Assembly: GCF_003047265.1 (NCBI RefSeq)
Contig: NZ_PZYY01000006.1
Location: forward strand, 1 to 64,000
DNA from: Nocardioides terrigena
Lineage (GTDB): Bacteria; Actinomycetota; Actinomycetes; Propionibacteriales; Nocardioidaceae
Reading direction: 5' to 3'
Length of the DNA: 64,000 bases
Made by a program: the position numbers and the translations under genes
The notes under the pieces: generated by a model
What the model saw: only the letters and a program-made list of their open reading frames with translations
Databases searched by the model: none
Told to the model about the DNA's origin: nothing
Shown here: piece by piece, positions 55,711-64,000 of the stretch
Layout of the letters: each line of letters starts with the position of its first letter
Position numbering within the stretch: the first letter of the stretch is position 1

Positions 55711-56754
55711 ATGCTCAACCGCTCAACCGCACTCACCGCGACCACGCTGCTGACGGCGGCATTTCTGACCGCGGCCCCCGCTACAGCGATCGGGGAAACC
55801 TGCCAAGGGCGACCAGCAACCATCGTGGGCACAGGCGCAGACGTTCTAGGCACCCCCGGCGATGACGTCATCGTCACCGGTGCCTCGAAAACTACTGATG
55901 CCGGCGACGGAAACGACCTCATCTGTGTGACGGGATCCGCTGGCGACGAGATCTACGCCGACGCCGGCCGCGGCGACGACTCCGTCGATGCCTCAACATC
56001 GCTCGCACAGAGCATCATCACTGATCTGGACCACGGCCTGGACCGCTACGTCGGCAGCCGCTACTACGACCGGGTGCTCGCCAACGGTACCGACGACCAC
56101 ATCGAGGACACCAACATGGCGACCCTCTCGATCACGGAACCCGTCACGGGCCCAGTGGGTAGCTACACCGGTGACTACCTCGAGGTGTGGAGCTCCAAGA
56201 TTGGCATCGGCCTCGAACTCGACAATCAGATCGCTGTCGGCGACGTGCCCGGCGCCACCATCGCGGACTTCTACAGCGCCCACGTTTCCGCACCGAACGT
56301 GGAGTTGCGTGGAAACCCAGAAGACAACACCCTGAGCGCGAACGGATGCGACATCCGGATCAACGGTGAAGACGGCAACGACTACATCAGTGCCCAGTCC
56401 TACCCCGGGGATGGAGCGCCGACATTCGAGTGCGCGAGCTCGGCTCGGTTGTCTGGTGGCGGCGGTGACGACGTCCTCGAGGGAGGGCGGGGGAAGGACC
56501 GTCTCGTGGGCAATGCCGGCAGAGACCGCCTCAGGGGTGGCGACGGATCAGACCTGCTCATCGGCGGCAGCGGCAGAGATGTTCTCGAAGGTGAGAACGG
56601 CAAGGACGTGCTGCGCGGAAACGCTGGCAGCGACCGCATGAACGGCGGACATGGCCGCGACACCCTGTCCGGCAACCGCGGGCCCGACACGGCAAACGGC
56701 GACAAAGGACGCGACCAGTGCGTCGCCGAGATAGAGCGGCGCTGCGAGGTCTGA
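55711..56754 (+). CDS. Secreted RTX-type calcium-binding repeat protein 2
   Basis: 347 aa from the ATG at 55711 (GAGGAG upstream). Same layout as its neighbour: signal peptide ending near 'APATAIG', 'ETCQGRPATIVGTGADVLGTPGDDVIVTG', a middle region without repeats, then about six GGxGxD repeats ('GGGGDDVLEGG', 'GGDGSDLLIGG', 'GGHGRDTLSG') and the terminal 'RDQCVAEIERRC'. The conserved ends and divergent middle point to an old tandem duplication with different binding specificity (inference). Confidence 0.85.
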   Translation: MLNRSTALTATTLLTAAFLTAAPATAIGETCQGRPATIVGTGADVLGTPGDDVIVTGASKTTDAGDGNDLICVTGSAGDEIYADAGRGDDSVDASTSLAQSIITDLDHGLDRYVGSRYYDRVLANGTDDHIEDTNMATLSITEPVTGPVGSYTGDYLEVWSSKIGIGLELDNQIAVGDVPGATIADFYSAHVSAPNVELRGNPEDNTLSANGCDIRINGEDGNDYISAQSYPGDGAPTFECASSARLSGGGGDDVLEGGRGKDRLVGNAGRDRLRGGDGSDLLIGGSGRDVLEGENGKDVLRGNAGSDRMNGGHGRDTLSGNRGPDTANGDKGRDQCVAEIERRCEV

Positions 56755-56918
56755 GCCACGGATCTGGACACCTGCCACCGGCCACCAGCAGGGAGGCATA
56801 TCTGGAGTCTGATCGGGGTGCACCGTGGCGATCGCCACTCAGGCGATCGAAGTCTGACGTTAGGGGTTTCCCACGCACTCGTCACGACTCAGCGTCACCC
56901 CACGACATCGCCGACAGA

Positions 56919-58297
56919 GTCCCGCGGGGTGGTGGGCTTTGAGGTGATCCTCGGTGCCTACTCGCCGCTGTCGATCGCGGCGATGTCACCAGTATCGCTG
57001 TCGGGGTAGAGCAGCGCCATGGATGCTTCGGACAGGTAACGGCGGTCGCCTGCTTGCCACTCGTCGTGCATGTCGGCCAGAACGGCGCCGACGAGTCGGA
57101 TCACCGACGCGGGGTTGGGGAAGATCCCGACCACCCGGGCACGACGTTTGATCTCCTTGTTGACCCGCTCGAGCGGGTTGGTGGACCAGATCTTCTGCCA
57201 GTGCGCCCGCGGGAACGCGGTGAAGGCGGTGACCTCGGTCTTGGCCTCGTCCGTCAACGGCCCGATCTTCGGGAACGACTTGGCGAGCTGGTCGCGGACC
57301 TCGTCCCAGGTGTCGCTAACCGCGGCGGCGTCGGGCTGGGCGAAGATCGTGCGGAACACCGCGGCGACCATGTCGCCGTGGGACTTGGGGACGTGGGCGA
57401 GCAGGTTGCGGGCGAAGTGGACCCGGCACCGCTGGTGGCCGGCGCCCTGGAAGGACCGTTCGAGGGCCTTGACGAGGCCGGAGTGCTGGTCGCTGATCAC
57501 CAGTCGCACCCCGTGCTGCCCACGCTGCTTGAGTGCGATCAAGAAGCCGCGCCAGAACGTCTCGTCCTCGCTGTCGCCCACGTCGAGCCCGAGCACCTCA
57601 CGTGAACCGTCGGCGGCGATCCCGGTGGCGACCACGACCGCCATCGACACCACCTGTGAGGTGGCGTTGCGGACGTGCAGGTAGGTGGCATCGAGGTAGA
57701 CGTAGGGGAACTCGATGTGCTCCAGCGAGCGGGTCCGGAACGCGCCTGCTCGTCGAGCCCCGCGCAGATCCGCGACACCTCCGACTTGCTGATCCCGGCG
57801 TCCACGCCCATCGCCTCGACCAGGTCGTCCACGCTGCGAGTGGAAACGCCGTGGACGTAGGCCTCCATCACCACCGCATACAGCGCCTGGTCGATGCGTC
57901 GCCGTGGCTCGAGGATGACCGGGAAGAACGACCCCTTGCGCAGCTTCGGGATCCGCAGCTCGACGTCACCGGCCTTGGTCGAAGGCAGCCGGGCCCGGTG
58001 ACCGTTGCGGTCGGTCACGCGGGTCTCGGCGCGCTCGTACGGTGCAGCGCCGATGCGTTCGCTCGCCTCGGCTTCGATCAGCTCCTGCAACGCCACTCGA
58101 ACCGATTCCCGGATCAGATCCACGCCGTCACCGGCACGGAACGCCTCGAGCAGCTCGGACAGGGCAGACTGGGGTAGGGCCATCGGTGAACTCCTCTTCG
58201 ATGTGTGCTTGGCCGTTCACACCGAAGATCTCGCCGATGGCCCCCTCACATGCGGAGCCCCGCCGTCCTACCCCAAACCCCCACCACTCCACGGGAC
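56919..58297 (-). mobile_element. IS256-family insertion sequence, inactive
   Basis: About 1.38 kb. Imperfect terminal inverted repeats of about 26 bp: 56919-56944 (starts GTCCCGCGGGGTGGTGGG) against the reverse complement of 58272-58297 (starts GTCCCGTGGAGTGGTGGG). They enclose a mutator-type transposase gene with a frameshift. No clear 8-9 bp target duplication is visible at the ends. Confidence 0.8.
56958..58183 (-). pseudogene. IS256-family (mutator) transposase, frameshifted
   Basis: The N-terminal part (58183 to about 57740) reads 'LIRESVRVALQELIEAEASERIGAAPYERAETRVTDRNGHR' through 'SEVSRICAGLDEQ'. The DDE region continues in another frame: 'HIEFPYVYLDATYLHVRNATSQVVSMAVVVATG', 'WRGFLIALKQRGQHGVRLVISD' and 'WSTNPLERVNKEIKRRARVVGIFPN'. 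A loss of about 4 bases near 57745 explains the shift. IS256 transposases are normally one frame, so this copy is dead. Confidence 0.88.
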
Positions 58298-58413
58298 GCT
58301 TACGATCGGTCGGCACCGAGGGCGGTGCGGCTCTGATTGATCGTCTCCCCAATGCGAGGGATCTAGGCCCAGCGGAGCTCATGGGCATCTGCGGCTCGCC
58401 ATACCTTCCCTGA

Positions 58414-58436
58414 GCGGCGCCCGGGGCGCCGCTTTT
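58414..58436 (+). terminator. Rho-independent terminator between IS256 and cutinase gene
   Basis: GCGGCGCC, 3-base loop, GGCGCCGC and TTTT. It sits 25 bp before the cutinase-VWA start, with no plus-strand gene left upstream, so it may belong to a gene removed by the IS256 insertion. Confidence 0.75.
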
Positions 58437-58461
58437 GGTTGTCGCAGCCTAGGAGGCTCAT

Positions 58462-60816
58462 GTGAGCAGGACAACGCCCCGCCAGCCGTCGAGCGGCTCT
58501 GGACTCGCGAGTCGACTCGCGACCTGGGCGGCCGTTGCGGCCATGGCCCTCGCCGTCGCGCCTGCCGGTGCCCGCGCGGCGCAGGCCGCCCCGCAGACCG
58601 TCGCGCCGGCCGGGCCGGGCTGCTCGCCCGTGGCGATCATGGCCTTCCGCGGCTCTGGCGAAGGCTCGGTCGGCGCGCAGGACTACCGGGGTCAGGCGTC
58701 GAACGGCTTCGAGGGCCCGACGCTCCAGCGGCTCCTGCGCGAGTACGCCTACTCCGAGTTCTGGGAGCAGGGGCTCGCCGGGGTGCCCATCGTGGGTGTG
58801 TCGGCTGACGACGGCTACGACGCGCCCGCGGTCGACATCGACTTCGAAGCCACCCGGATGTTCGCGACCGAGTCGAGGATCTGGCAGGGCGCTAACAACG
58901 GAGTGCTGGCCGCCGTCAGGAAGATGGGCACCTTCCAGCAGGCCCAGCCGGACTACTGCCCCATCACCAAGTGGGTGCTGGTCGGCTATTCGCAGGGCGC
59001 GATGGCGGCGCGGTGGACCTACGACACGATCGGCTCTCGCGTGGCGTCGCTCTACCTGGTCGGCGACCCCTTCCAGAAGCCGAGTGCGGCCGGCACCACG
59101 GGAGCGGGCGCCAACGGCCAAGGGATGCTGCGCTGGAACTGGCCAGGCATGCGCGACTCGTTGGACGCCTACTACGCCAAGAAGCCCTCGACGGCGATGA
59201 GCCTGTGCCACAACAACGATGTCATCTGTGACTTTGGGACGTATGGCCAAGCGGAGCACGAGAACTACTACAAGACGGACGCGGAGAAGAAGGAACAGGG
59301 CAAGGCACTCGGAGCCATCGTCCGCACGGCGGTGCAGGAGTCACTCAACCCGACCCGCACGCGCGACGTCGAGATCATGATCGCCGTCGACACCACGGGC
59401 TCGATGCAGGACTACATCGACGACGCCGTGGCCTCCGCGCAAGCACTGGGAAACCGGGTGCTGGCGATCTCGCCCGGCAGCAGGGTCGGCCTCGTCGAGT
59501 ACCGCGACCACGGCGACTCGTTCGTGGCACGCACCGTTGTCGGCTTGACCCGCAACGTGTCCGTCCTCCAAGGGGGACTGGTCAACCTAGTGGCCGACGA
59601 GGGTGGCGACACCCCAGAGGCCGTCTACAGCGGAATCGTGCAGGCCGGACGTGCCGGGTGGGCGTCCGGGAGCACCCGAGCCATCGCGGTGCTGGGCGAC
59701 GCCCCTGCCCACGACCCAGAGAGCGTCACGGGCTACACCGCGACAAGCACCAAGGCCTACCTGCGCTCATTGGCCTCGGGCGTGGTCGCCGCCCGAGCGG
59801 TCGGTGCCAAGGCCGGCCGCGCCACACCGGCCGCCGTCGCCGGCGCTGACAGTGCCCTCCTGTTCGGGCTCAGCGCGGATCCCTCGCTCACAGGTCAGCT
59901 CCAGGACATCGCGGATGAGATCGGTGGCGGCGTCTTCGACATCGGCAGCGACGGCACGGTCGCCCAGCTGCTCGAGGAGGTGGTCGCTGAAGCGGCCGCG
60001 GCACCCCAGGTGGCGCTGGGCGTCGGCCCGTCCATCACCGGTCAAGACACAGTCGTTTCCGCCTCCGCGATCGTCGCCGACGGTCCCGCCGTCTACGACT
60101 TCGACCTTGACGGCAATGGCACCTACGAGATCCTCAATGCGTCGCCGGTCCAGGTGTTGCGACTGGCGGCGGGGACACACGCGTTCGGCGTGCGCGTGAC
60201 GGATTTGCAGGGCAGGGTCGGACAGGCCGCCGCCAGCACCCTCACCCTGGACGGTGCGACTTTCCTTGGCGGAGCCGGAGCCATCCCCGACGTCCGTCTC
60301 AAGCCGCGCAAGGGCGTGGCCGGCGAGGCACTTCGTATCGTCGTGGCCGGCTCGTCGGCCACCCACGTAGCGGGACTGGTGAGGAAGGCGGGGACCGCCG
60401 TGCTTGCCGGCACCGCGAGCGTGTCAGCGGGCCGGCCGCTGAGCCTTCAATTGCCGGGCACGCTGCGGCCCGGTGTCTACGAGGTGATCGTGACCGGTGA
60501 CGACGGTCGTTCGCGCACCCTGCCGGTCAGGGTCCGCCAACGTCCTCGGTTAAAGGTGAAGGTGCGCGGTGGGTGGCCGGGAGCGACCACCCTCCGTGTT
60601 CGTGCAAAGTCGAAGGTAGGCGTGCCACGAGGCAAGGTAGTGGTGAAGGTCGGCAAGCGGAAGTTCCGCGCCGTCACCTTGAGACGCGGTCGTGCGGTAC
60701 TCGTCCTGCCCACGTCTGCCATGCCGCCGGGAGGCCGAAAGGTCAAGCTCACCGTGCGGTTCCCGGGGAACAAGAAGTACGCCCCTACAAGCCGCACCGT
60801 GTGGCGGCGCCGCTGA
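58462..60816 (+). CDS. Secreted cutinase-like esterase fused to a VWA domain
   Basis: 784 aa with a GTG start. Signal peptide ends near residue 40. Residues ~50-290 are a cutinase fold: nucleophile Ser177 in 'VGYSQGAMAA', Asp in 'NNDVICDFG' (253 or 257), His266 in 'AEHENYY', plus paired cysteines (54/166, 249/256). Residues ~300-500 are a von Willebrand A domain with a MIDAS-like 'AVDTTGSMQD' (D310, T312, S314). A PKD-like segment (~515-600) and a Lys/Arg-rich Ig-like tail follow. It is probably an exported lipase or cutinase anchored by metal-dependent adhesion. Intact, unlike most of the island. Confidence 0.85.
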   Translation: MSRTTPRQPSSGSGLASRLATWAAVAAMALAVAPAGARAAQAAPQTVAPAGPGCSPVAIMAFRGSGEGSVGAQDYRGQASNGFEGPTLQRLLREYAYSEFWEQGLAGVPIVGVSADDGYDAPAVDIDFEATRMFATESRIWQGANNGVLAAVRKMGTFQQAQPDYCPITKWVLVGYSQGAMAARWTYDTIGSRVASLYLVGDPFQKPSAAGTTGAGANGQGMLRWNWPGMRDSLDAYYAKKPSTAMSLCHNNDVICDFGTYGQAEHENYYKTDAEKKEQGKALGAIVRTAVQESLNPTRTRDVEIMIAVDTTGSMQDYIDDAVASAQALGNRVLAISPGSRVGLVEYRDHGDSFVARTVVGLTRNVSVLQGGLVNLVADEGGDTPEAVYSGIVQAGRAGWASGSTRAIAVLGDAPAHDPESVTGYTATSTKAYLRSLASGVVAARAVGAKAGRATPAAVAGADSALLFGLSADPSLTGQLQDIADEIGGGVFDIGSDGTVAQLLEEVVAEAAAAPQVALGVGPSITGQDTVVSASAIVADGPAVYDFDLDGNGTYEILNASPVQVLRLAAGTHAFGVRVTDLQGRVGQAAASTLTLDGATFLGGAGAIPDVRLKPRKGVAGEALRIVVAGSSATHVAGLVRKAGTAVLAGTASVSAGRPLSLQLPGTLRPGVYEVIVTGDDGRSRTLPVRVRQRPRLKVKVRGGWPGATTLRVRAKSKVGVPRGKVVVKVGKRKFRAVTLRRGRAVLVLPTSAMPPGGRKVKLTVRFPGNKKYAPTSRTVWRRR

Positions 60817-60962
60817 GCCCCGAGGAGGACGCCCATCTCGTCCGTGCGCGTCTAACGTGTGACGTCATATCGCCGCGTTCCGGTGAGCCCCTGCGGTGAT
60901 GATGCCGTCATCGAGCGTTGACGATCTACGCGCATACCTAGACAGAGCCTGGAAGTCGGTAC

Positions 60963-61586
60963 CTATCGCGAGCTGTGTTGGTCGTGCTGGACCGGCGTCG
61001 GAGCATTTGGGTCGGACAGAAGTTCTGGAGCGAAGAGGCTCAGTGCCGCTACTACCAGAGACGCGACTCCGAAGAGCGCCATACCCTTTGACCAGATCGC
61101 GTACCCGCCTCGATACCCCAACTAGTTCCATACTCGTCCGGCGTCCGGGGAGACCCCGTTTCTGTACACCCGCCAGGCAGGTCCATGCATCGGCCACTGG
61201 ATCGGCACACGTGGACCCTCTTCTCCCGATGCGATGAGCTCGGGCGCGGTGGCGAACAGGAGTTCAACTCTGCCCAACCACTCGCCGTCGGCGATCTCAG
61301 CCTGCCGGTGGCGCGTCAGCAGGTGGATACTCAGGAACAATATGAGAGTCGCCAATAGCGAGGTCAATATGCGTGCCGCCCGACTCGAATCCGGAGCGAG
61401 CGCGATCGAGAACAAGAAGGCCTGGGCCGTGAAACTGAGAACCGGCACCCGCCACAGCATGTTGTCGAATCCTGTTCTACGAGCAGCAACTGCGGCGTAC
61501 ACATCGCGCAAGTGATCCCTGTCCAGACGCTTCGACCAGGTCTGTCTGAAGAACCTGCCGGATGCGCTCTTTGCGGAAAGCGTCAT
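60963..61586 (-). pseudogene. Membrane protein with an internal stop
   Basis: One 208-codon frame interrupted by a single TAG at 61122-61124. Before the stop there are 154 residues with two membrane segments ('VPVLSFTAQAFLFSIAL', 'ILTSLLATLILFLSIHLL'). After it the same frame continues 'LGYRGGYAIWSKGMALFGVASLVVAALSLFAPELL', a third membrane segment, to a TAG at 60963. That coherent continuation argues for a nonsense mutation. No family is recognised. Confidence 0.65.
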
Positions 61587-61926
61587 CCTGGTTTGGACGC
61601 CCCCGGAAACGACATTGATGACATCGCCGCATTCTTATCGAGCGAGCGATCCGATATGAGCATGCCAGCCCCGAGCGTGTCGCTTCACGACGTTGTGTCT
61701 GCTGCACGAGTCAGTGTTGCGTGGACCTGACCCATTCCGGCGCCTGTTGGCGTCGGCCGACATTCGGGACTGCTGCACGGATGGGACTGCTGCACCGTGA
61801 CGCTAGAAATCGCACCTAGCTGTTGAGGCCCCCGGTTTTCGCAGATGACCGGCGATGGGTGTCCGTCCACATCGCCGACCTTGCGCTTGTCAGGGGTGAG
61901 AACCATTCAACCCATCGGAGGAAGTC
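61587..61926. other. Gap before the excisionase gene
   Basis: 340 bp with no credible gene. It should hold the promoter of the xis-int operon; GGAGGAAG precedes the excisionase start. No repeat or hairpin is obvious. Confidence 0.5.
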
Positions 61927-62175
61927 ATGACCGTCACCAGCAGCACAGTCCCGTTCCACCAGCGCCACGACGAGGATCTCCTCACTCTTTCGGATGTCGC
62001 CGAGATCCTGAAGACTCTGGAAAACACGCTCCGCTGGTGGCGCCAGATCGGCAAGGGGCCGCAGTTCTTCAAGATCGGCCGACGCCTGGTGACCACCGCC
62101 GGCGACGTGCGCCAGTTCATGCGCGAGCAGCGTCTCGCAGCCCGACCCCTCATTCCTGAACCGCGGAGGCACTGA
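61927..62175 (+). CDS. Excisionase-type HTH DNA-binding protein
   Basis: 82 aa with GGAGGAAG upstream. Winged HTH of the MerR/excisionase type ('LTLSDVAEILKTLENTLRWWRQIGKGPQFFKIGRRLVTTAGDVRQFM'). Such proteins direct the integrase toward excision. Its TGA overlaps the integrase ATG by one base (TGATG). Confidence 0.88.
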   Translation: MTVTSSTVPFHQRHDEDLLTLSDVAEILKTLENTLRWWRQIGKGPQFFKIGRRLVTTAGDVRQFMREQRLAARPLIPEPRRH

Positions 62176-63388
62176 TGGCCCGCATCAGCAAACGAACGAT
62201 CCAGTGGACGACCCAGGACGGGGAGTCCAGGACGAGCGAGAAGTACGAAGCGTCTTTCCACGACCGGGTCGGCAAATGTCACCGGCGACTGTTCAGCCTC
62301 AAGAAGGACGCTCAACGCTGGCTCGACGAGCAGACCGCCGGGCTCGTCAGCGGGCAGTGGGCCGATCCGCGCGCCGGACGCGAGAGCGTCCGGGCGTACG
62401 GAGAACGCTGGCTCCGCCGTCAGGTGCTCGTGGTCAACACCGCGTCGACGTACGGCATCGTCCTGTCCAACCACATCCTGCCCACCCTCGGCACGATGCG
62501 GATGGACGCTGTCAACCGCGCCGACATCCAGTCGCTCGTGAAGGAGTGGGAAGCATCGTCGGCCCCCAGCACCGTGGCGGCCAGGTACTCGATCCTCGCG
62601 ATCATGCTGAGGGCTGCCGTCAAGGACCGGGTCATCCCGGCCACGCCTGCGTGGACATCACCCTGCCCAAGACGGGGTCGAAAGCGGCCCTGGTGCCGAT
62701 CTCCACCGACACGGTGGTCGCACTCCGCGACTAGTTGCCGGAGCGCTATCGCGCCGTCGCCACCGTCGCCGCGGGCACGGGCATGCGTCGGGGAGAGATC
62801 CTCGGACTGACGCTCGACCGGATCGCGTTCGACTTCGGCACCATCCGCATCGACCGACAGCTGGCGCGCTCCAGCAGGGCCGATCACCCGGTGTGGGGTC
62901 CGCCCAAGACCGAGTCCTCGACCCGGACGATCCCGATAACCGACGTCGTGGTCGAGGCGATCAGCCGGCACGTCCGGGACTTCGGACACCACGAGTCCGG
63001 TCTGCTCTTCACCACCGACGTCGGTGCCTTCATCGGCACCAGCACCCTCCACGGCGCCTGGCAGCGCGCGGCGAAACGAATCGGCACCGACGCCACCCCG
63101 CACGACCTGCGTCACTACTTCGCCTCGGTCCAGATCCGGGGCGGTCTGTCGATCAAGGTCCTTCAGGCGCTGCTCGGCCACAAGTCGGCGGTCGAGACCT
63201 GGGACACCTACGGCCATCTGATGGGCGACGAGGACGACCGCAGCCGCGCCGTCATCGACATGGCGCTCGGCAGCGGGCCACGCCCCTCCGCTGCTGCGAC
63301 ACCGACGAATGGCGGCGGTCGCGCACGACGGCGGCCGACAGACGAGTCGAAAACACTCCTACAGCAGCGCCACAGTAGGGGCGTGTGA
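62175..63388 (+). pseudogene. int: Tyrosine recombinase (integrase), frameshifted and with a nonsense codon
   Basis: N-terminal arm-binding and SAM-like core-binding domains are intact to about 62650 ('WTTQDGESRTSEKYEASFHD..GKCHRRLFSLKKDAQRWL'). A one-base loss near 62645-62660 shifts the frame ('CVDITLPKTGSKAALVPISTDTVVALRD'). A TAG at 62732-62734 follows, and the same frame then gives the complete catalytic domain: Arg in 'GMRRGEILGL', 'HDLRHYFAS', 'LLGHKS' and Tyr in 'YGHLMG'. Two lesions make it a pseudogene. It is adjacent to attR and rnpB. Confidence 0.88.
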
Positions 63389-63394
63389 TTCACG

Positions 63395-63443
63395 TTTCCG
63401 CAGGTCAGGGGCCTGTGGCGAATGGGCTGGCCTGTAGGCCGGG
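63395..63443. repeat. attR at the rnpB 3' end
   Basis: 63414-63443 matches 50802-50831 exactly over 30 bp and forms the 3' strand of rnpB helix P1 and the bases just inside it. The outer 63395-63408 also repeats 50781-50794. Confidence 0.88.
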
Positions 63444-63788
63444 TTCTGTCCGCCGTGAGGCGGGGCGACCATCCATCTAGGGGAGCCGTTGCCGGCCCCC
63501 TCGAGCGATCTACCCGTGCGCTCGGGCGGGCCGCCCTCGGTCACACACTGCTCGATCTTGCTCCGGGTGGGGTTTACCTAGCTGCGCCGGTCGCCCGGCG
63601 CACTGGTGGTCTCTTGCACCACCGTTTCACCCTTGCCGCTCCCCGTGGGGAGAGGCGGTCTGTTTTCTGTGGCACTGTCCCGCGGGTTGCCCCGGATGGC
63701 TGTTAACCATCACCCTGCCCTGTGGAGCCCGGACCTTCCTCGGTCCCCCCGTGAGGGGAACGCGGTCGCCCGGCCAGCCCATTCGCTG
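63416..63788 (-). ncRNA. rnpB: RNase P RNA (catalytic subunit)
   Basis: Read on the minus strand it has the bacterial type A features: P1 formed by 15 perfectly paired bases (63772-63786 with 63418-63432), GGAAGGTCCGGGCTCCACAG near the 5' third, the GGGTGAAACGG and GGTAAACCCC segments, and the terminal ACAGAACCCGGC. It matures tRNA 5' ends. The 3' arm of P1 is the attachment core of the island, restored on insertion. Confidence 0.96.
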
Positions 63789-63815
63789 GCCCGAGCATGA
63801 CAGGTGCGGAGGTGC

Positions 63816-64000
63816 TCAGGCCAGTCGGGTGACGGCGACCTCGACGAAGACCGACGAGGTGCCGGCGCCGTGGAAGATCCCGTGCAGCGGGCGCACGTCG
63901 AGGTAGTCGCGCCCGGTGGCCACCACGACCCACCGGTCGCCCGGCTCGAGGTCGTTGGTCGGGTCGAAGCCCTGCCACCCGTCGTCCCACCACTCGACCC
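63816..64000 (-). CDS. Transglutaminase-family protein, C-terminus only
   Basis: The last 61 codons read 'VEWWDDGWQGFDPTNDLEPGDRWVVVATGRDYLDVRPLHGIF', the end of an actinobacterial transglutaminase-like (Cys-His-Asp) domain; the Asp in 'DPTN' is the third catalytic residue. The gene continues beyond the window edge. Confidence 0.8.
   Translation of the reverse strand, partial: VEWWDDGWQGFDPTNDLEPGDRWVVVATGRDYLDVRPLHGIFHGAGTSSVFVEVAVTRLA

Larger units (their letters stand above)
50802..63443. mobile_element. Decaying integrative element inserted at the 3' end of rnpB
   Basis: About 12.6 kb bounded by a 30-bp perfect repeat of the rnpB 3' end. An excisionase gene and a tyrosine integrase gene lie at the rnpB-proximal end, the usual layout for elements that target RNA gene 3' ends. 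Cargo: glycosyltransferase pseudogene, IS110 element, two RTX-type proteins, IS256 element, cutinase-VWA protein and a broken membrane protein. No conjugation, replication or phage structural genes are seen. The integrase is disrupted, so the element is probably no longer self-mobile. Confidence 0.88.

Noticed and set aside
54190..56754. RTX toxin/haemolysin with type I secretion
   Set aside because: No catalytic or pore-forming domain, no acyltransferase or exporter genes, and both proteins have Sec signal peptides.
54190..56754. CRISPR array
   Set aside because: The repeated DNA here encodes GGxGxD protein repeats of varying sequence; no regularly spaced identical repeats or cas genes occur in the window.
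56958..58183. Programmed frameshift in the IS256 transposase
   Set aside because: IS256-family transposases are single-frame, and the junction near 57745 lacks a slippery heptamer; a loss of about 4 bases explains it better.
56911..58305. Target-site duplication around the IS256 element
   Set aside because: The bases outside the two terminal repeats do not match over 8-9 positions, so no duplication is claimed.
50802..63443. Prophage or ICE
   Set aside because: No capsid, tail, portal, relaxase, coupling protein or replication gene is visible; only xis, int and cargo.

Overview
The window is high-GC actinobacterial DNA. The gene families, the frequent GTG starts, the leaderless-type promoter and the order of the fatty-acid locus (PucR-type regulator, fabD, fabH, acpP, fabF, accD) next to aceE, a DUF3052 gene and a peroxiredoxin gene all suggest a Nocardioides-like member of the Nocardioidaceae/Propionibacteriales. 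The genus is an inference from content, not from a database search.

Layout. 1-90 is the 3' end of a 5S rRNA gene with a strong terminator. 0.2-3.1 kb holds a TPR protein, a DUF3145 protein and a YibE/F membrane protein. 3.2-9.8 kb (minus) is the type II fatty-acid synthase locus with its FasR-type regulator and a candidate operator. In it, FabD carries a lysine-less biotinyl-like C-terminal domain. 10-16.5 kb has an alpha/beta hydrolase, aceE, DUF3052, an acyl-CoA ligase and an AhpE-type peroxiredoxin. 16.6-20.9 kb holds tRNA-Val(TAC), two Asp-rich exported or anchored proteins, a Ser/Thr kinase and an OmpR-type two-component system. The promoters of both Asp-rich genes share a long, position-matched motif. 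21-26.7 kb has an acyl-CoA ligase, Nif3, a zinc-ribbon protein, YaaA, an RNB ribonuclease and a small membrane protein. 26.8-30.6 kb is the class Ia ribonucleotide reductase operon nrdAB under a cobalamin riboswitch. 30.7-37.4 kb has a NarL-type two-component system, DUF3072, prfC, a PAS/kinase-like protein and a homocysteine methyltransferase paired with a 'virulence factor' domain protein. 37.5-50.7 kb holds a SNF2-like helicase, an SDR/XRE pair, a decarboxylase/MFS pair, a five-gene oxidoreductase/permease operon behind a CRP-like box, and a YceH-glyoxalase fusion.

50.8-63.4 kb is a genomic island of about 12.6 kb inserted at the 3' end of rnpB (RNase P RNA, minus strand). A 30-bp perfect direct repeat bounds it at 50802-50831 and 63414-63443. 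An excisionase gene and a broken tyrosine integrase lie next to rnpB. The cargo is decaying: a glycosyltransferase pseudogene, an intact IS110-family element, two paralogous RTX-type secreted proteins, a frameshifted IS256-family element, an intact secreted cutinase-VWA fusion, and a membrane protein gene with an internal stop. Beyond it are rnpB and the C-terminus of a transglutaminase-like protein.

How the parts work together. The fab locus, aceE, the two acyl-CoA ligases and the 43.9-49.7 kb oxidoreductase operon form a carbon and lipid metabolism neighbourhood. B12 should repress the class Ia reductase, which implies a class II (NrdJ) enzyme elsewhere. The OmpR-type system probably controls both Asp-rich proteins. 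The island looks fixed in place because its integrase carries two lesions.
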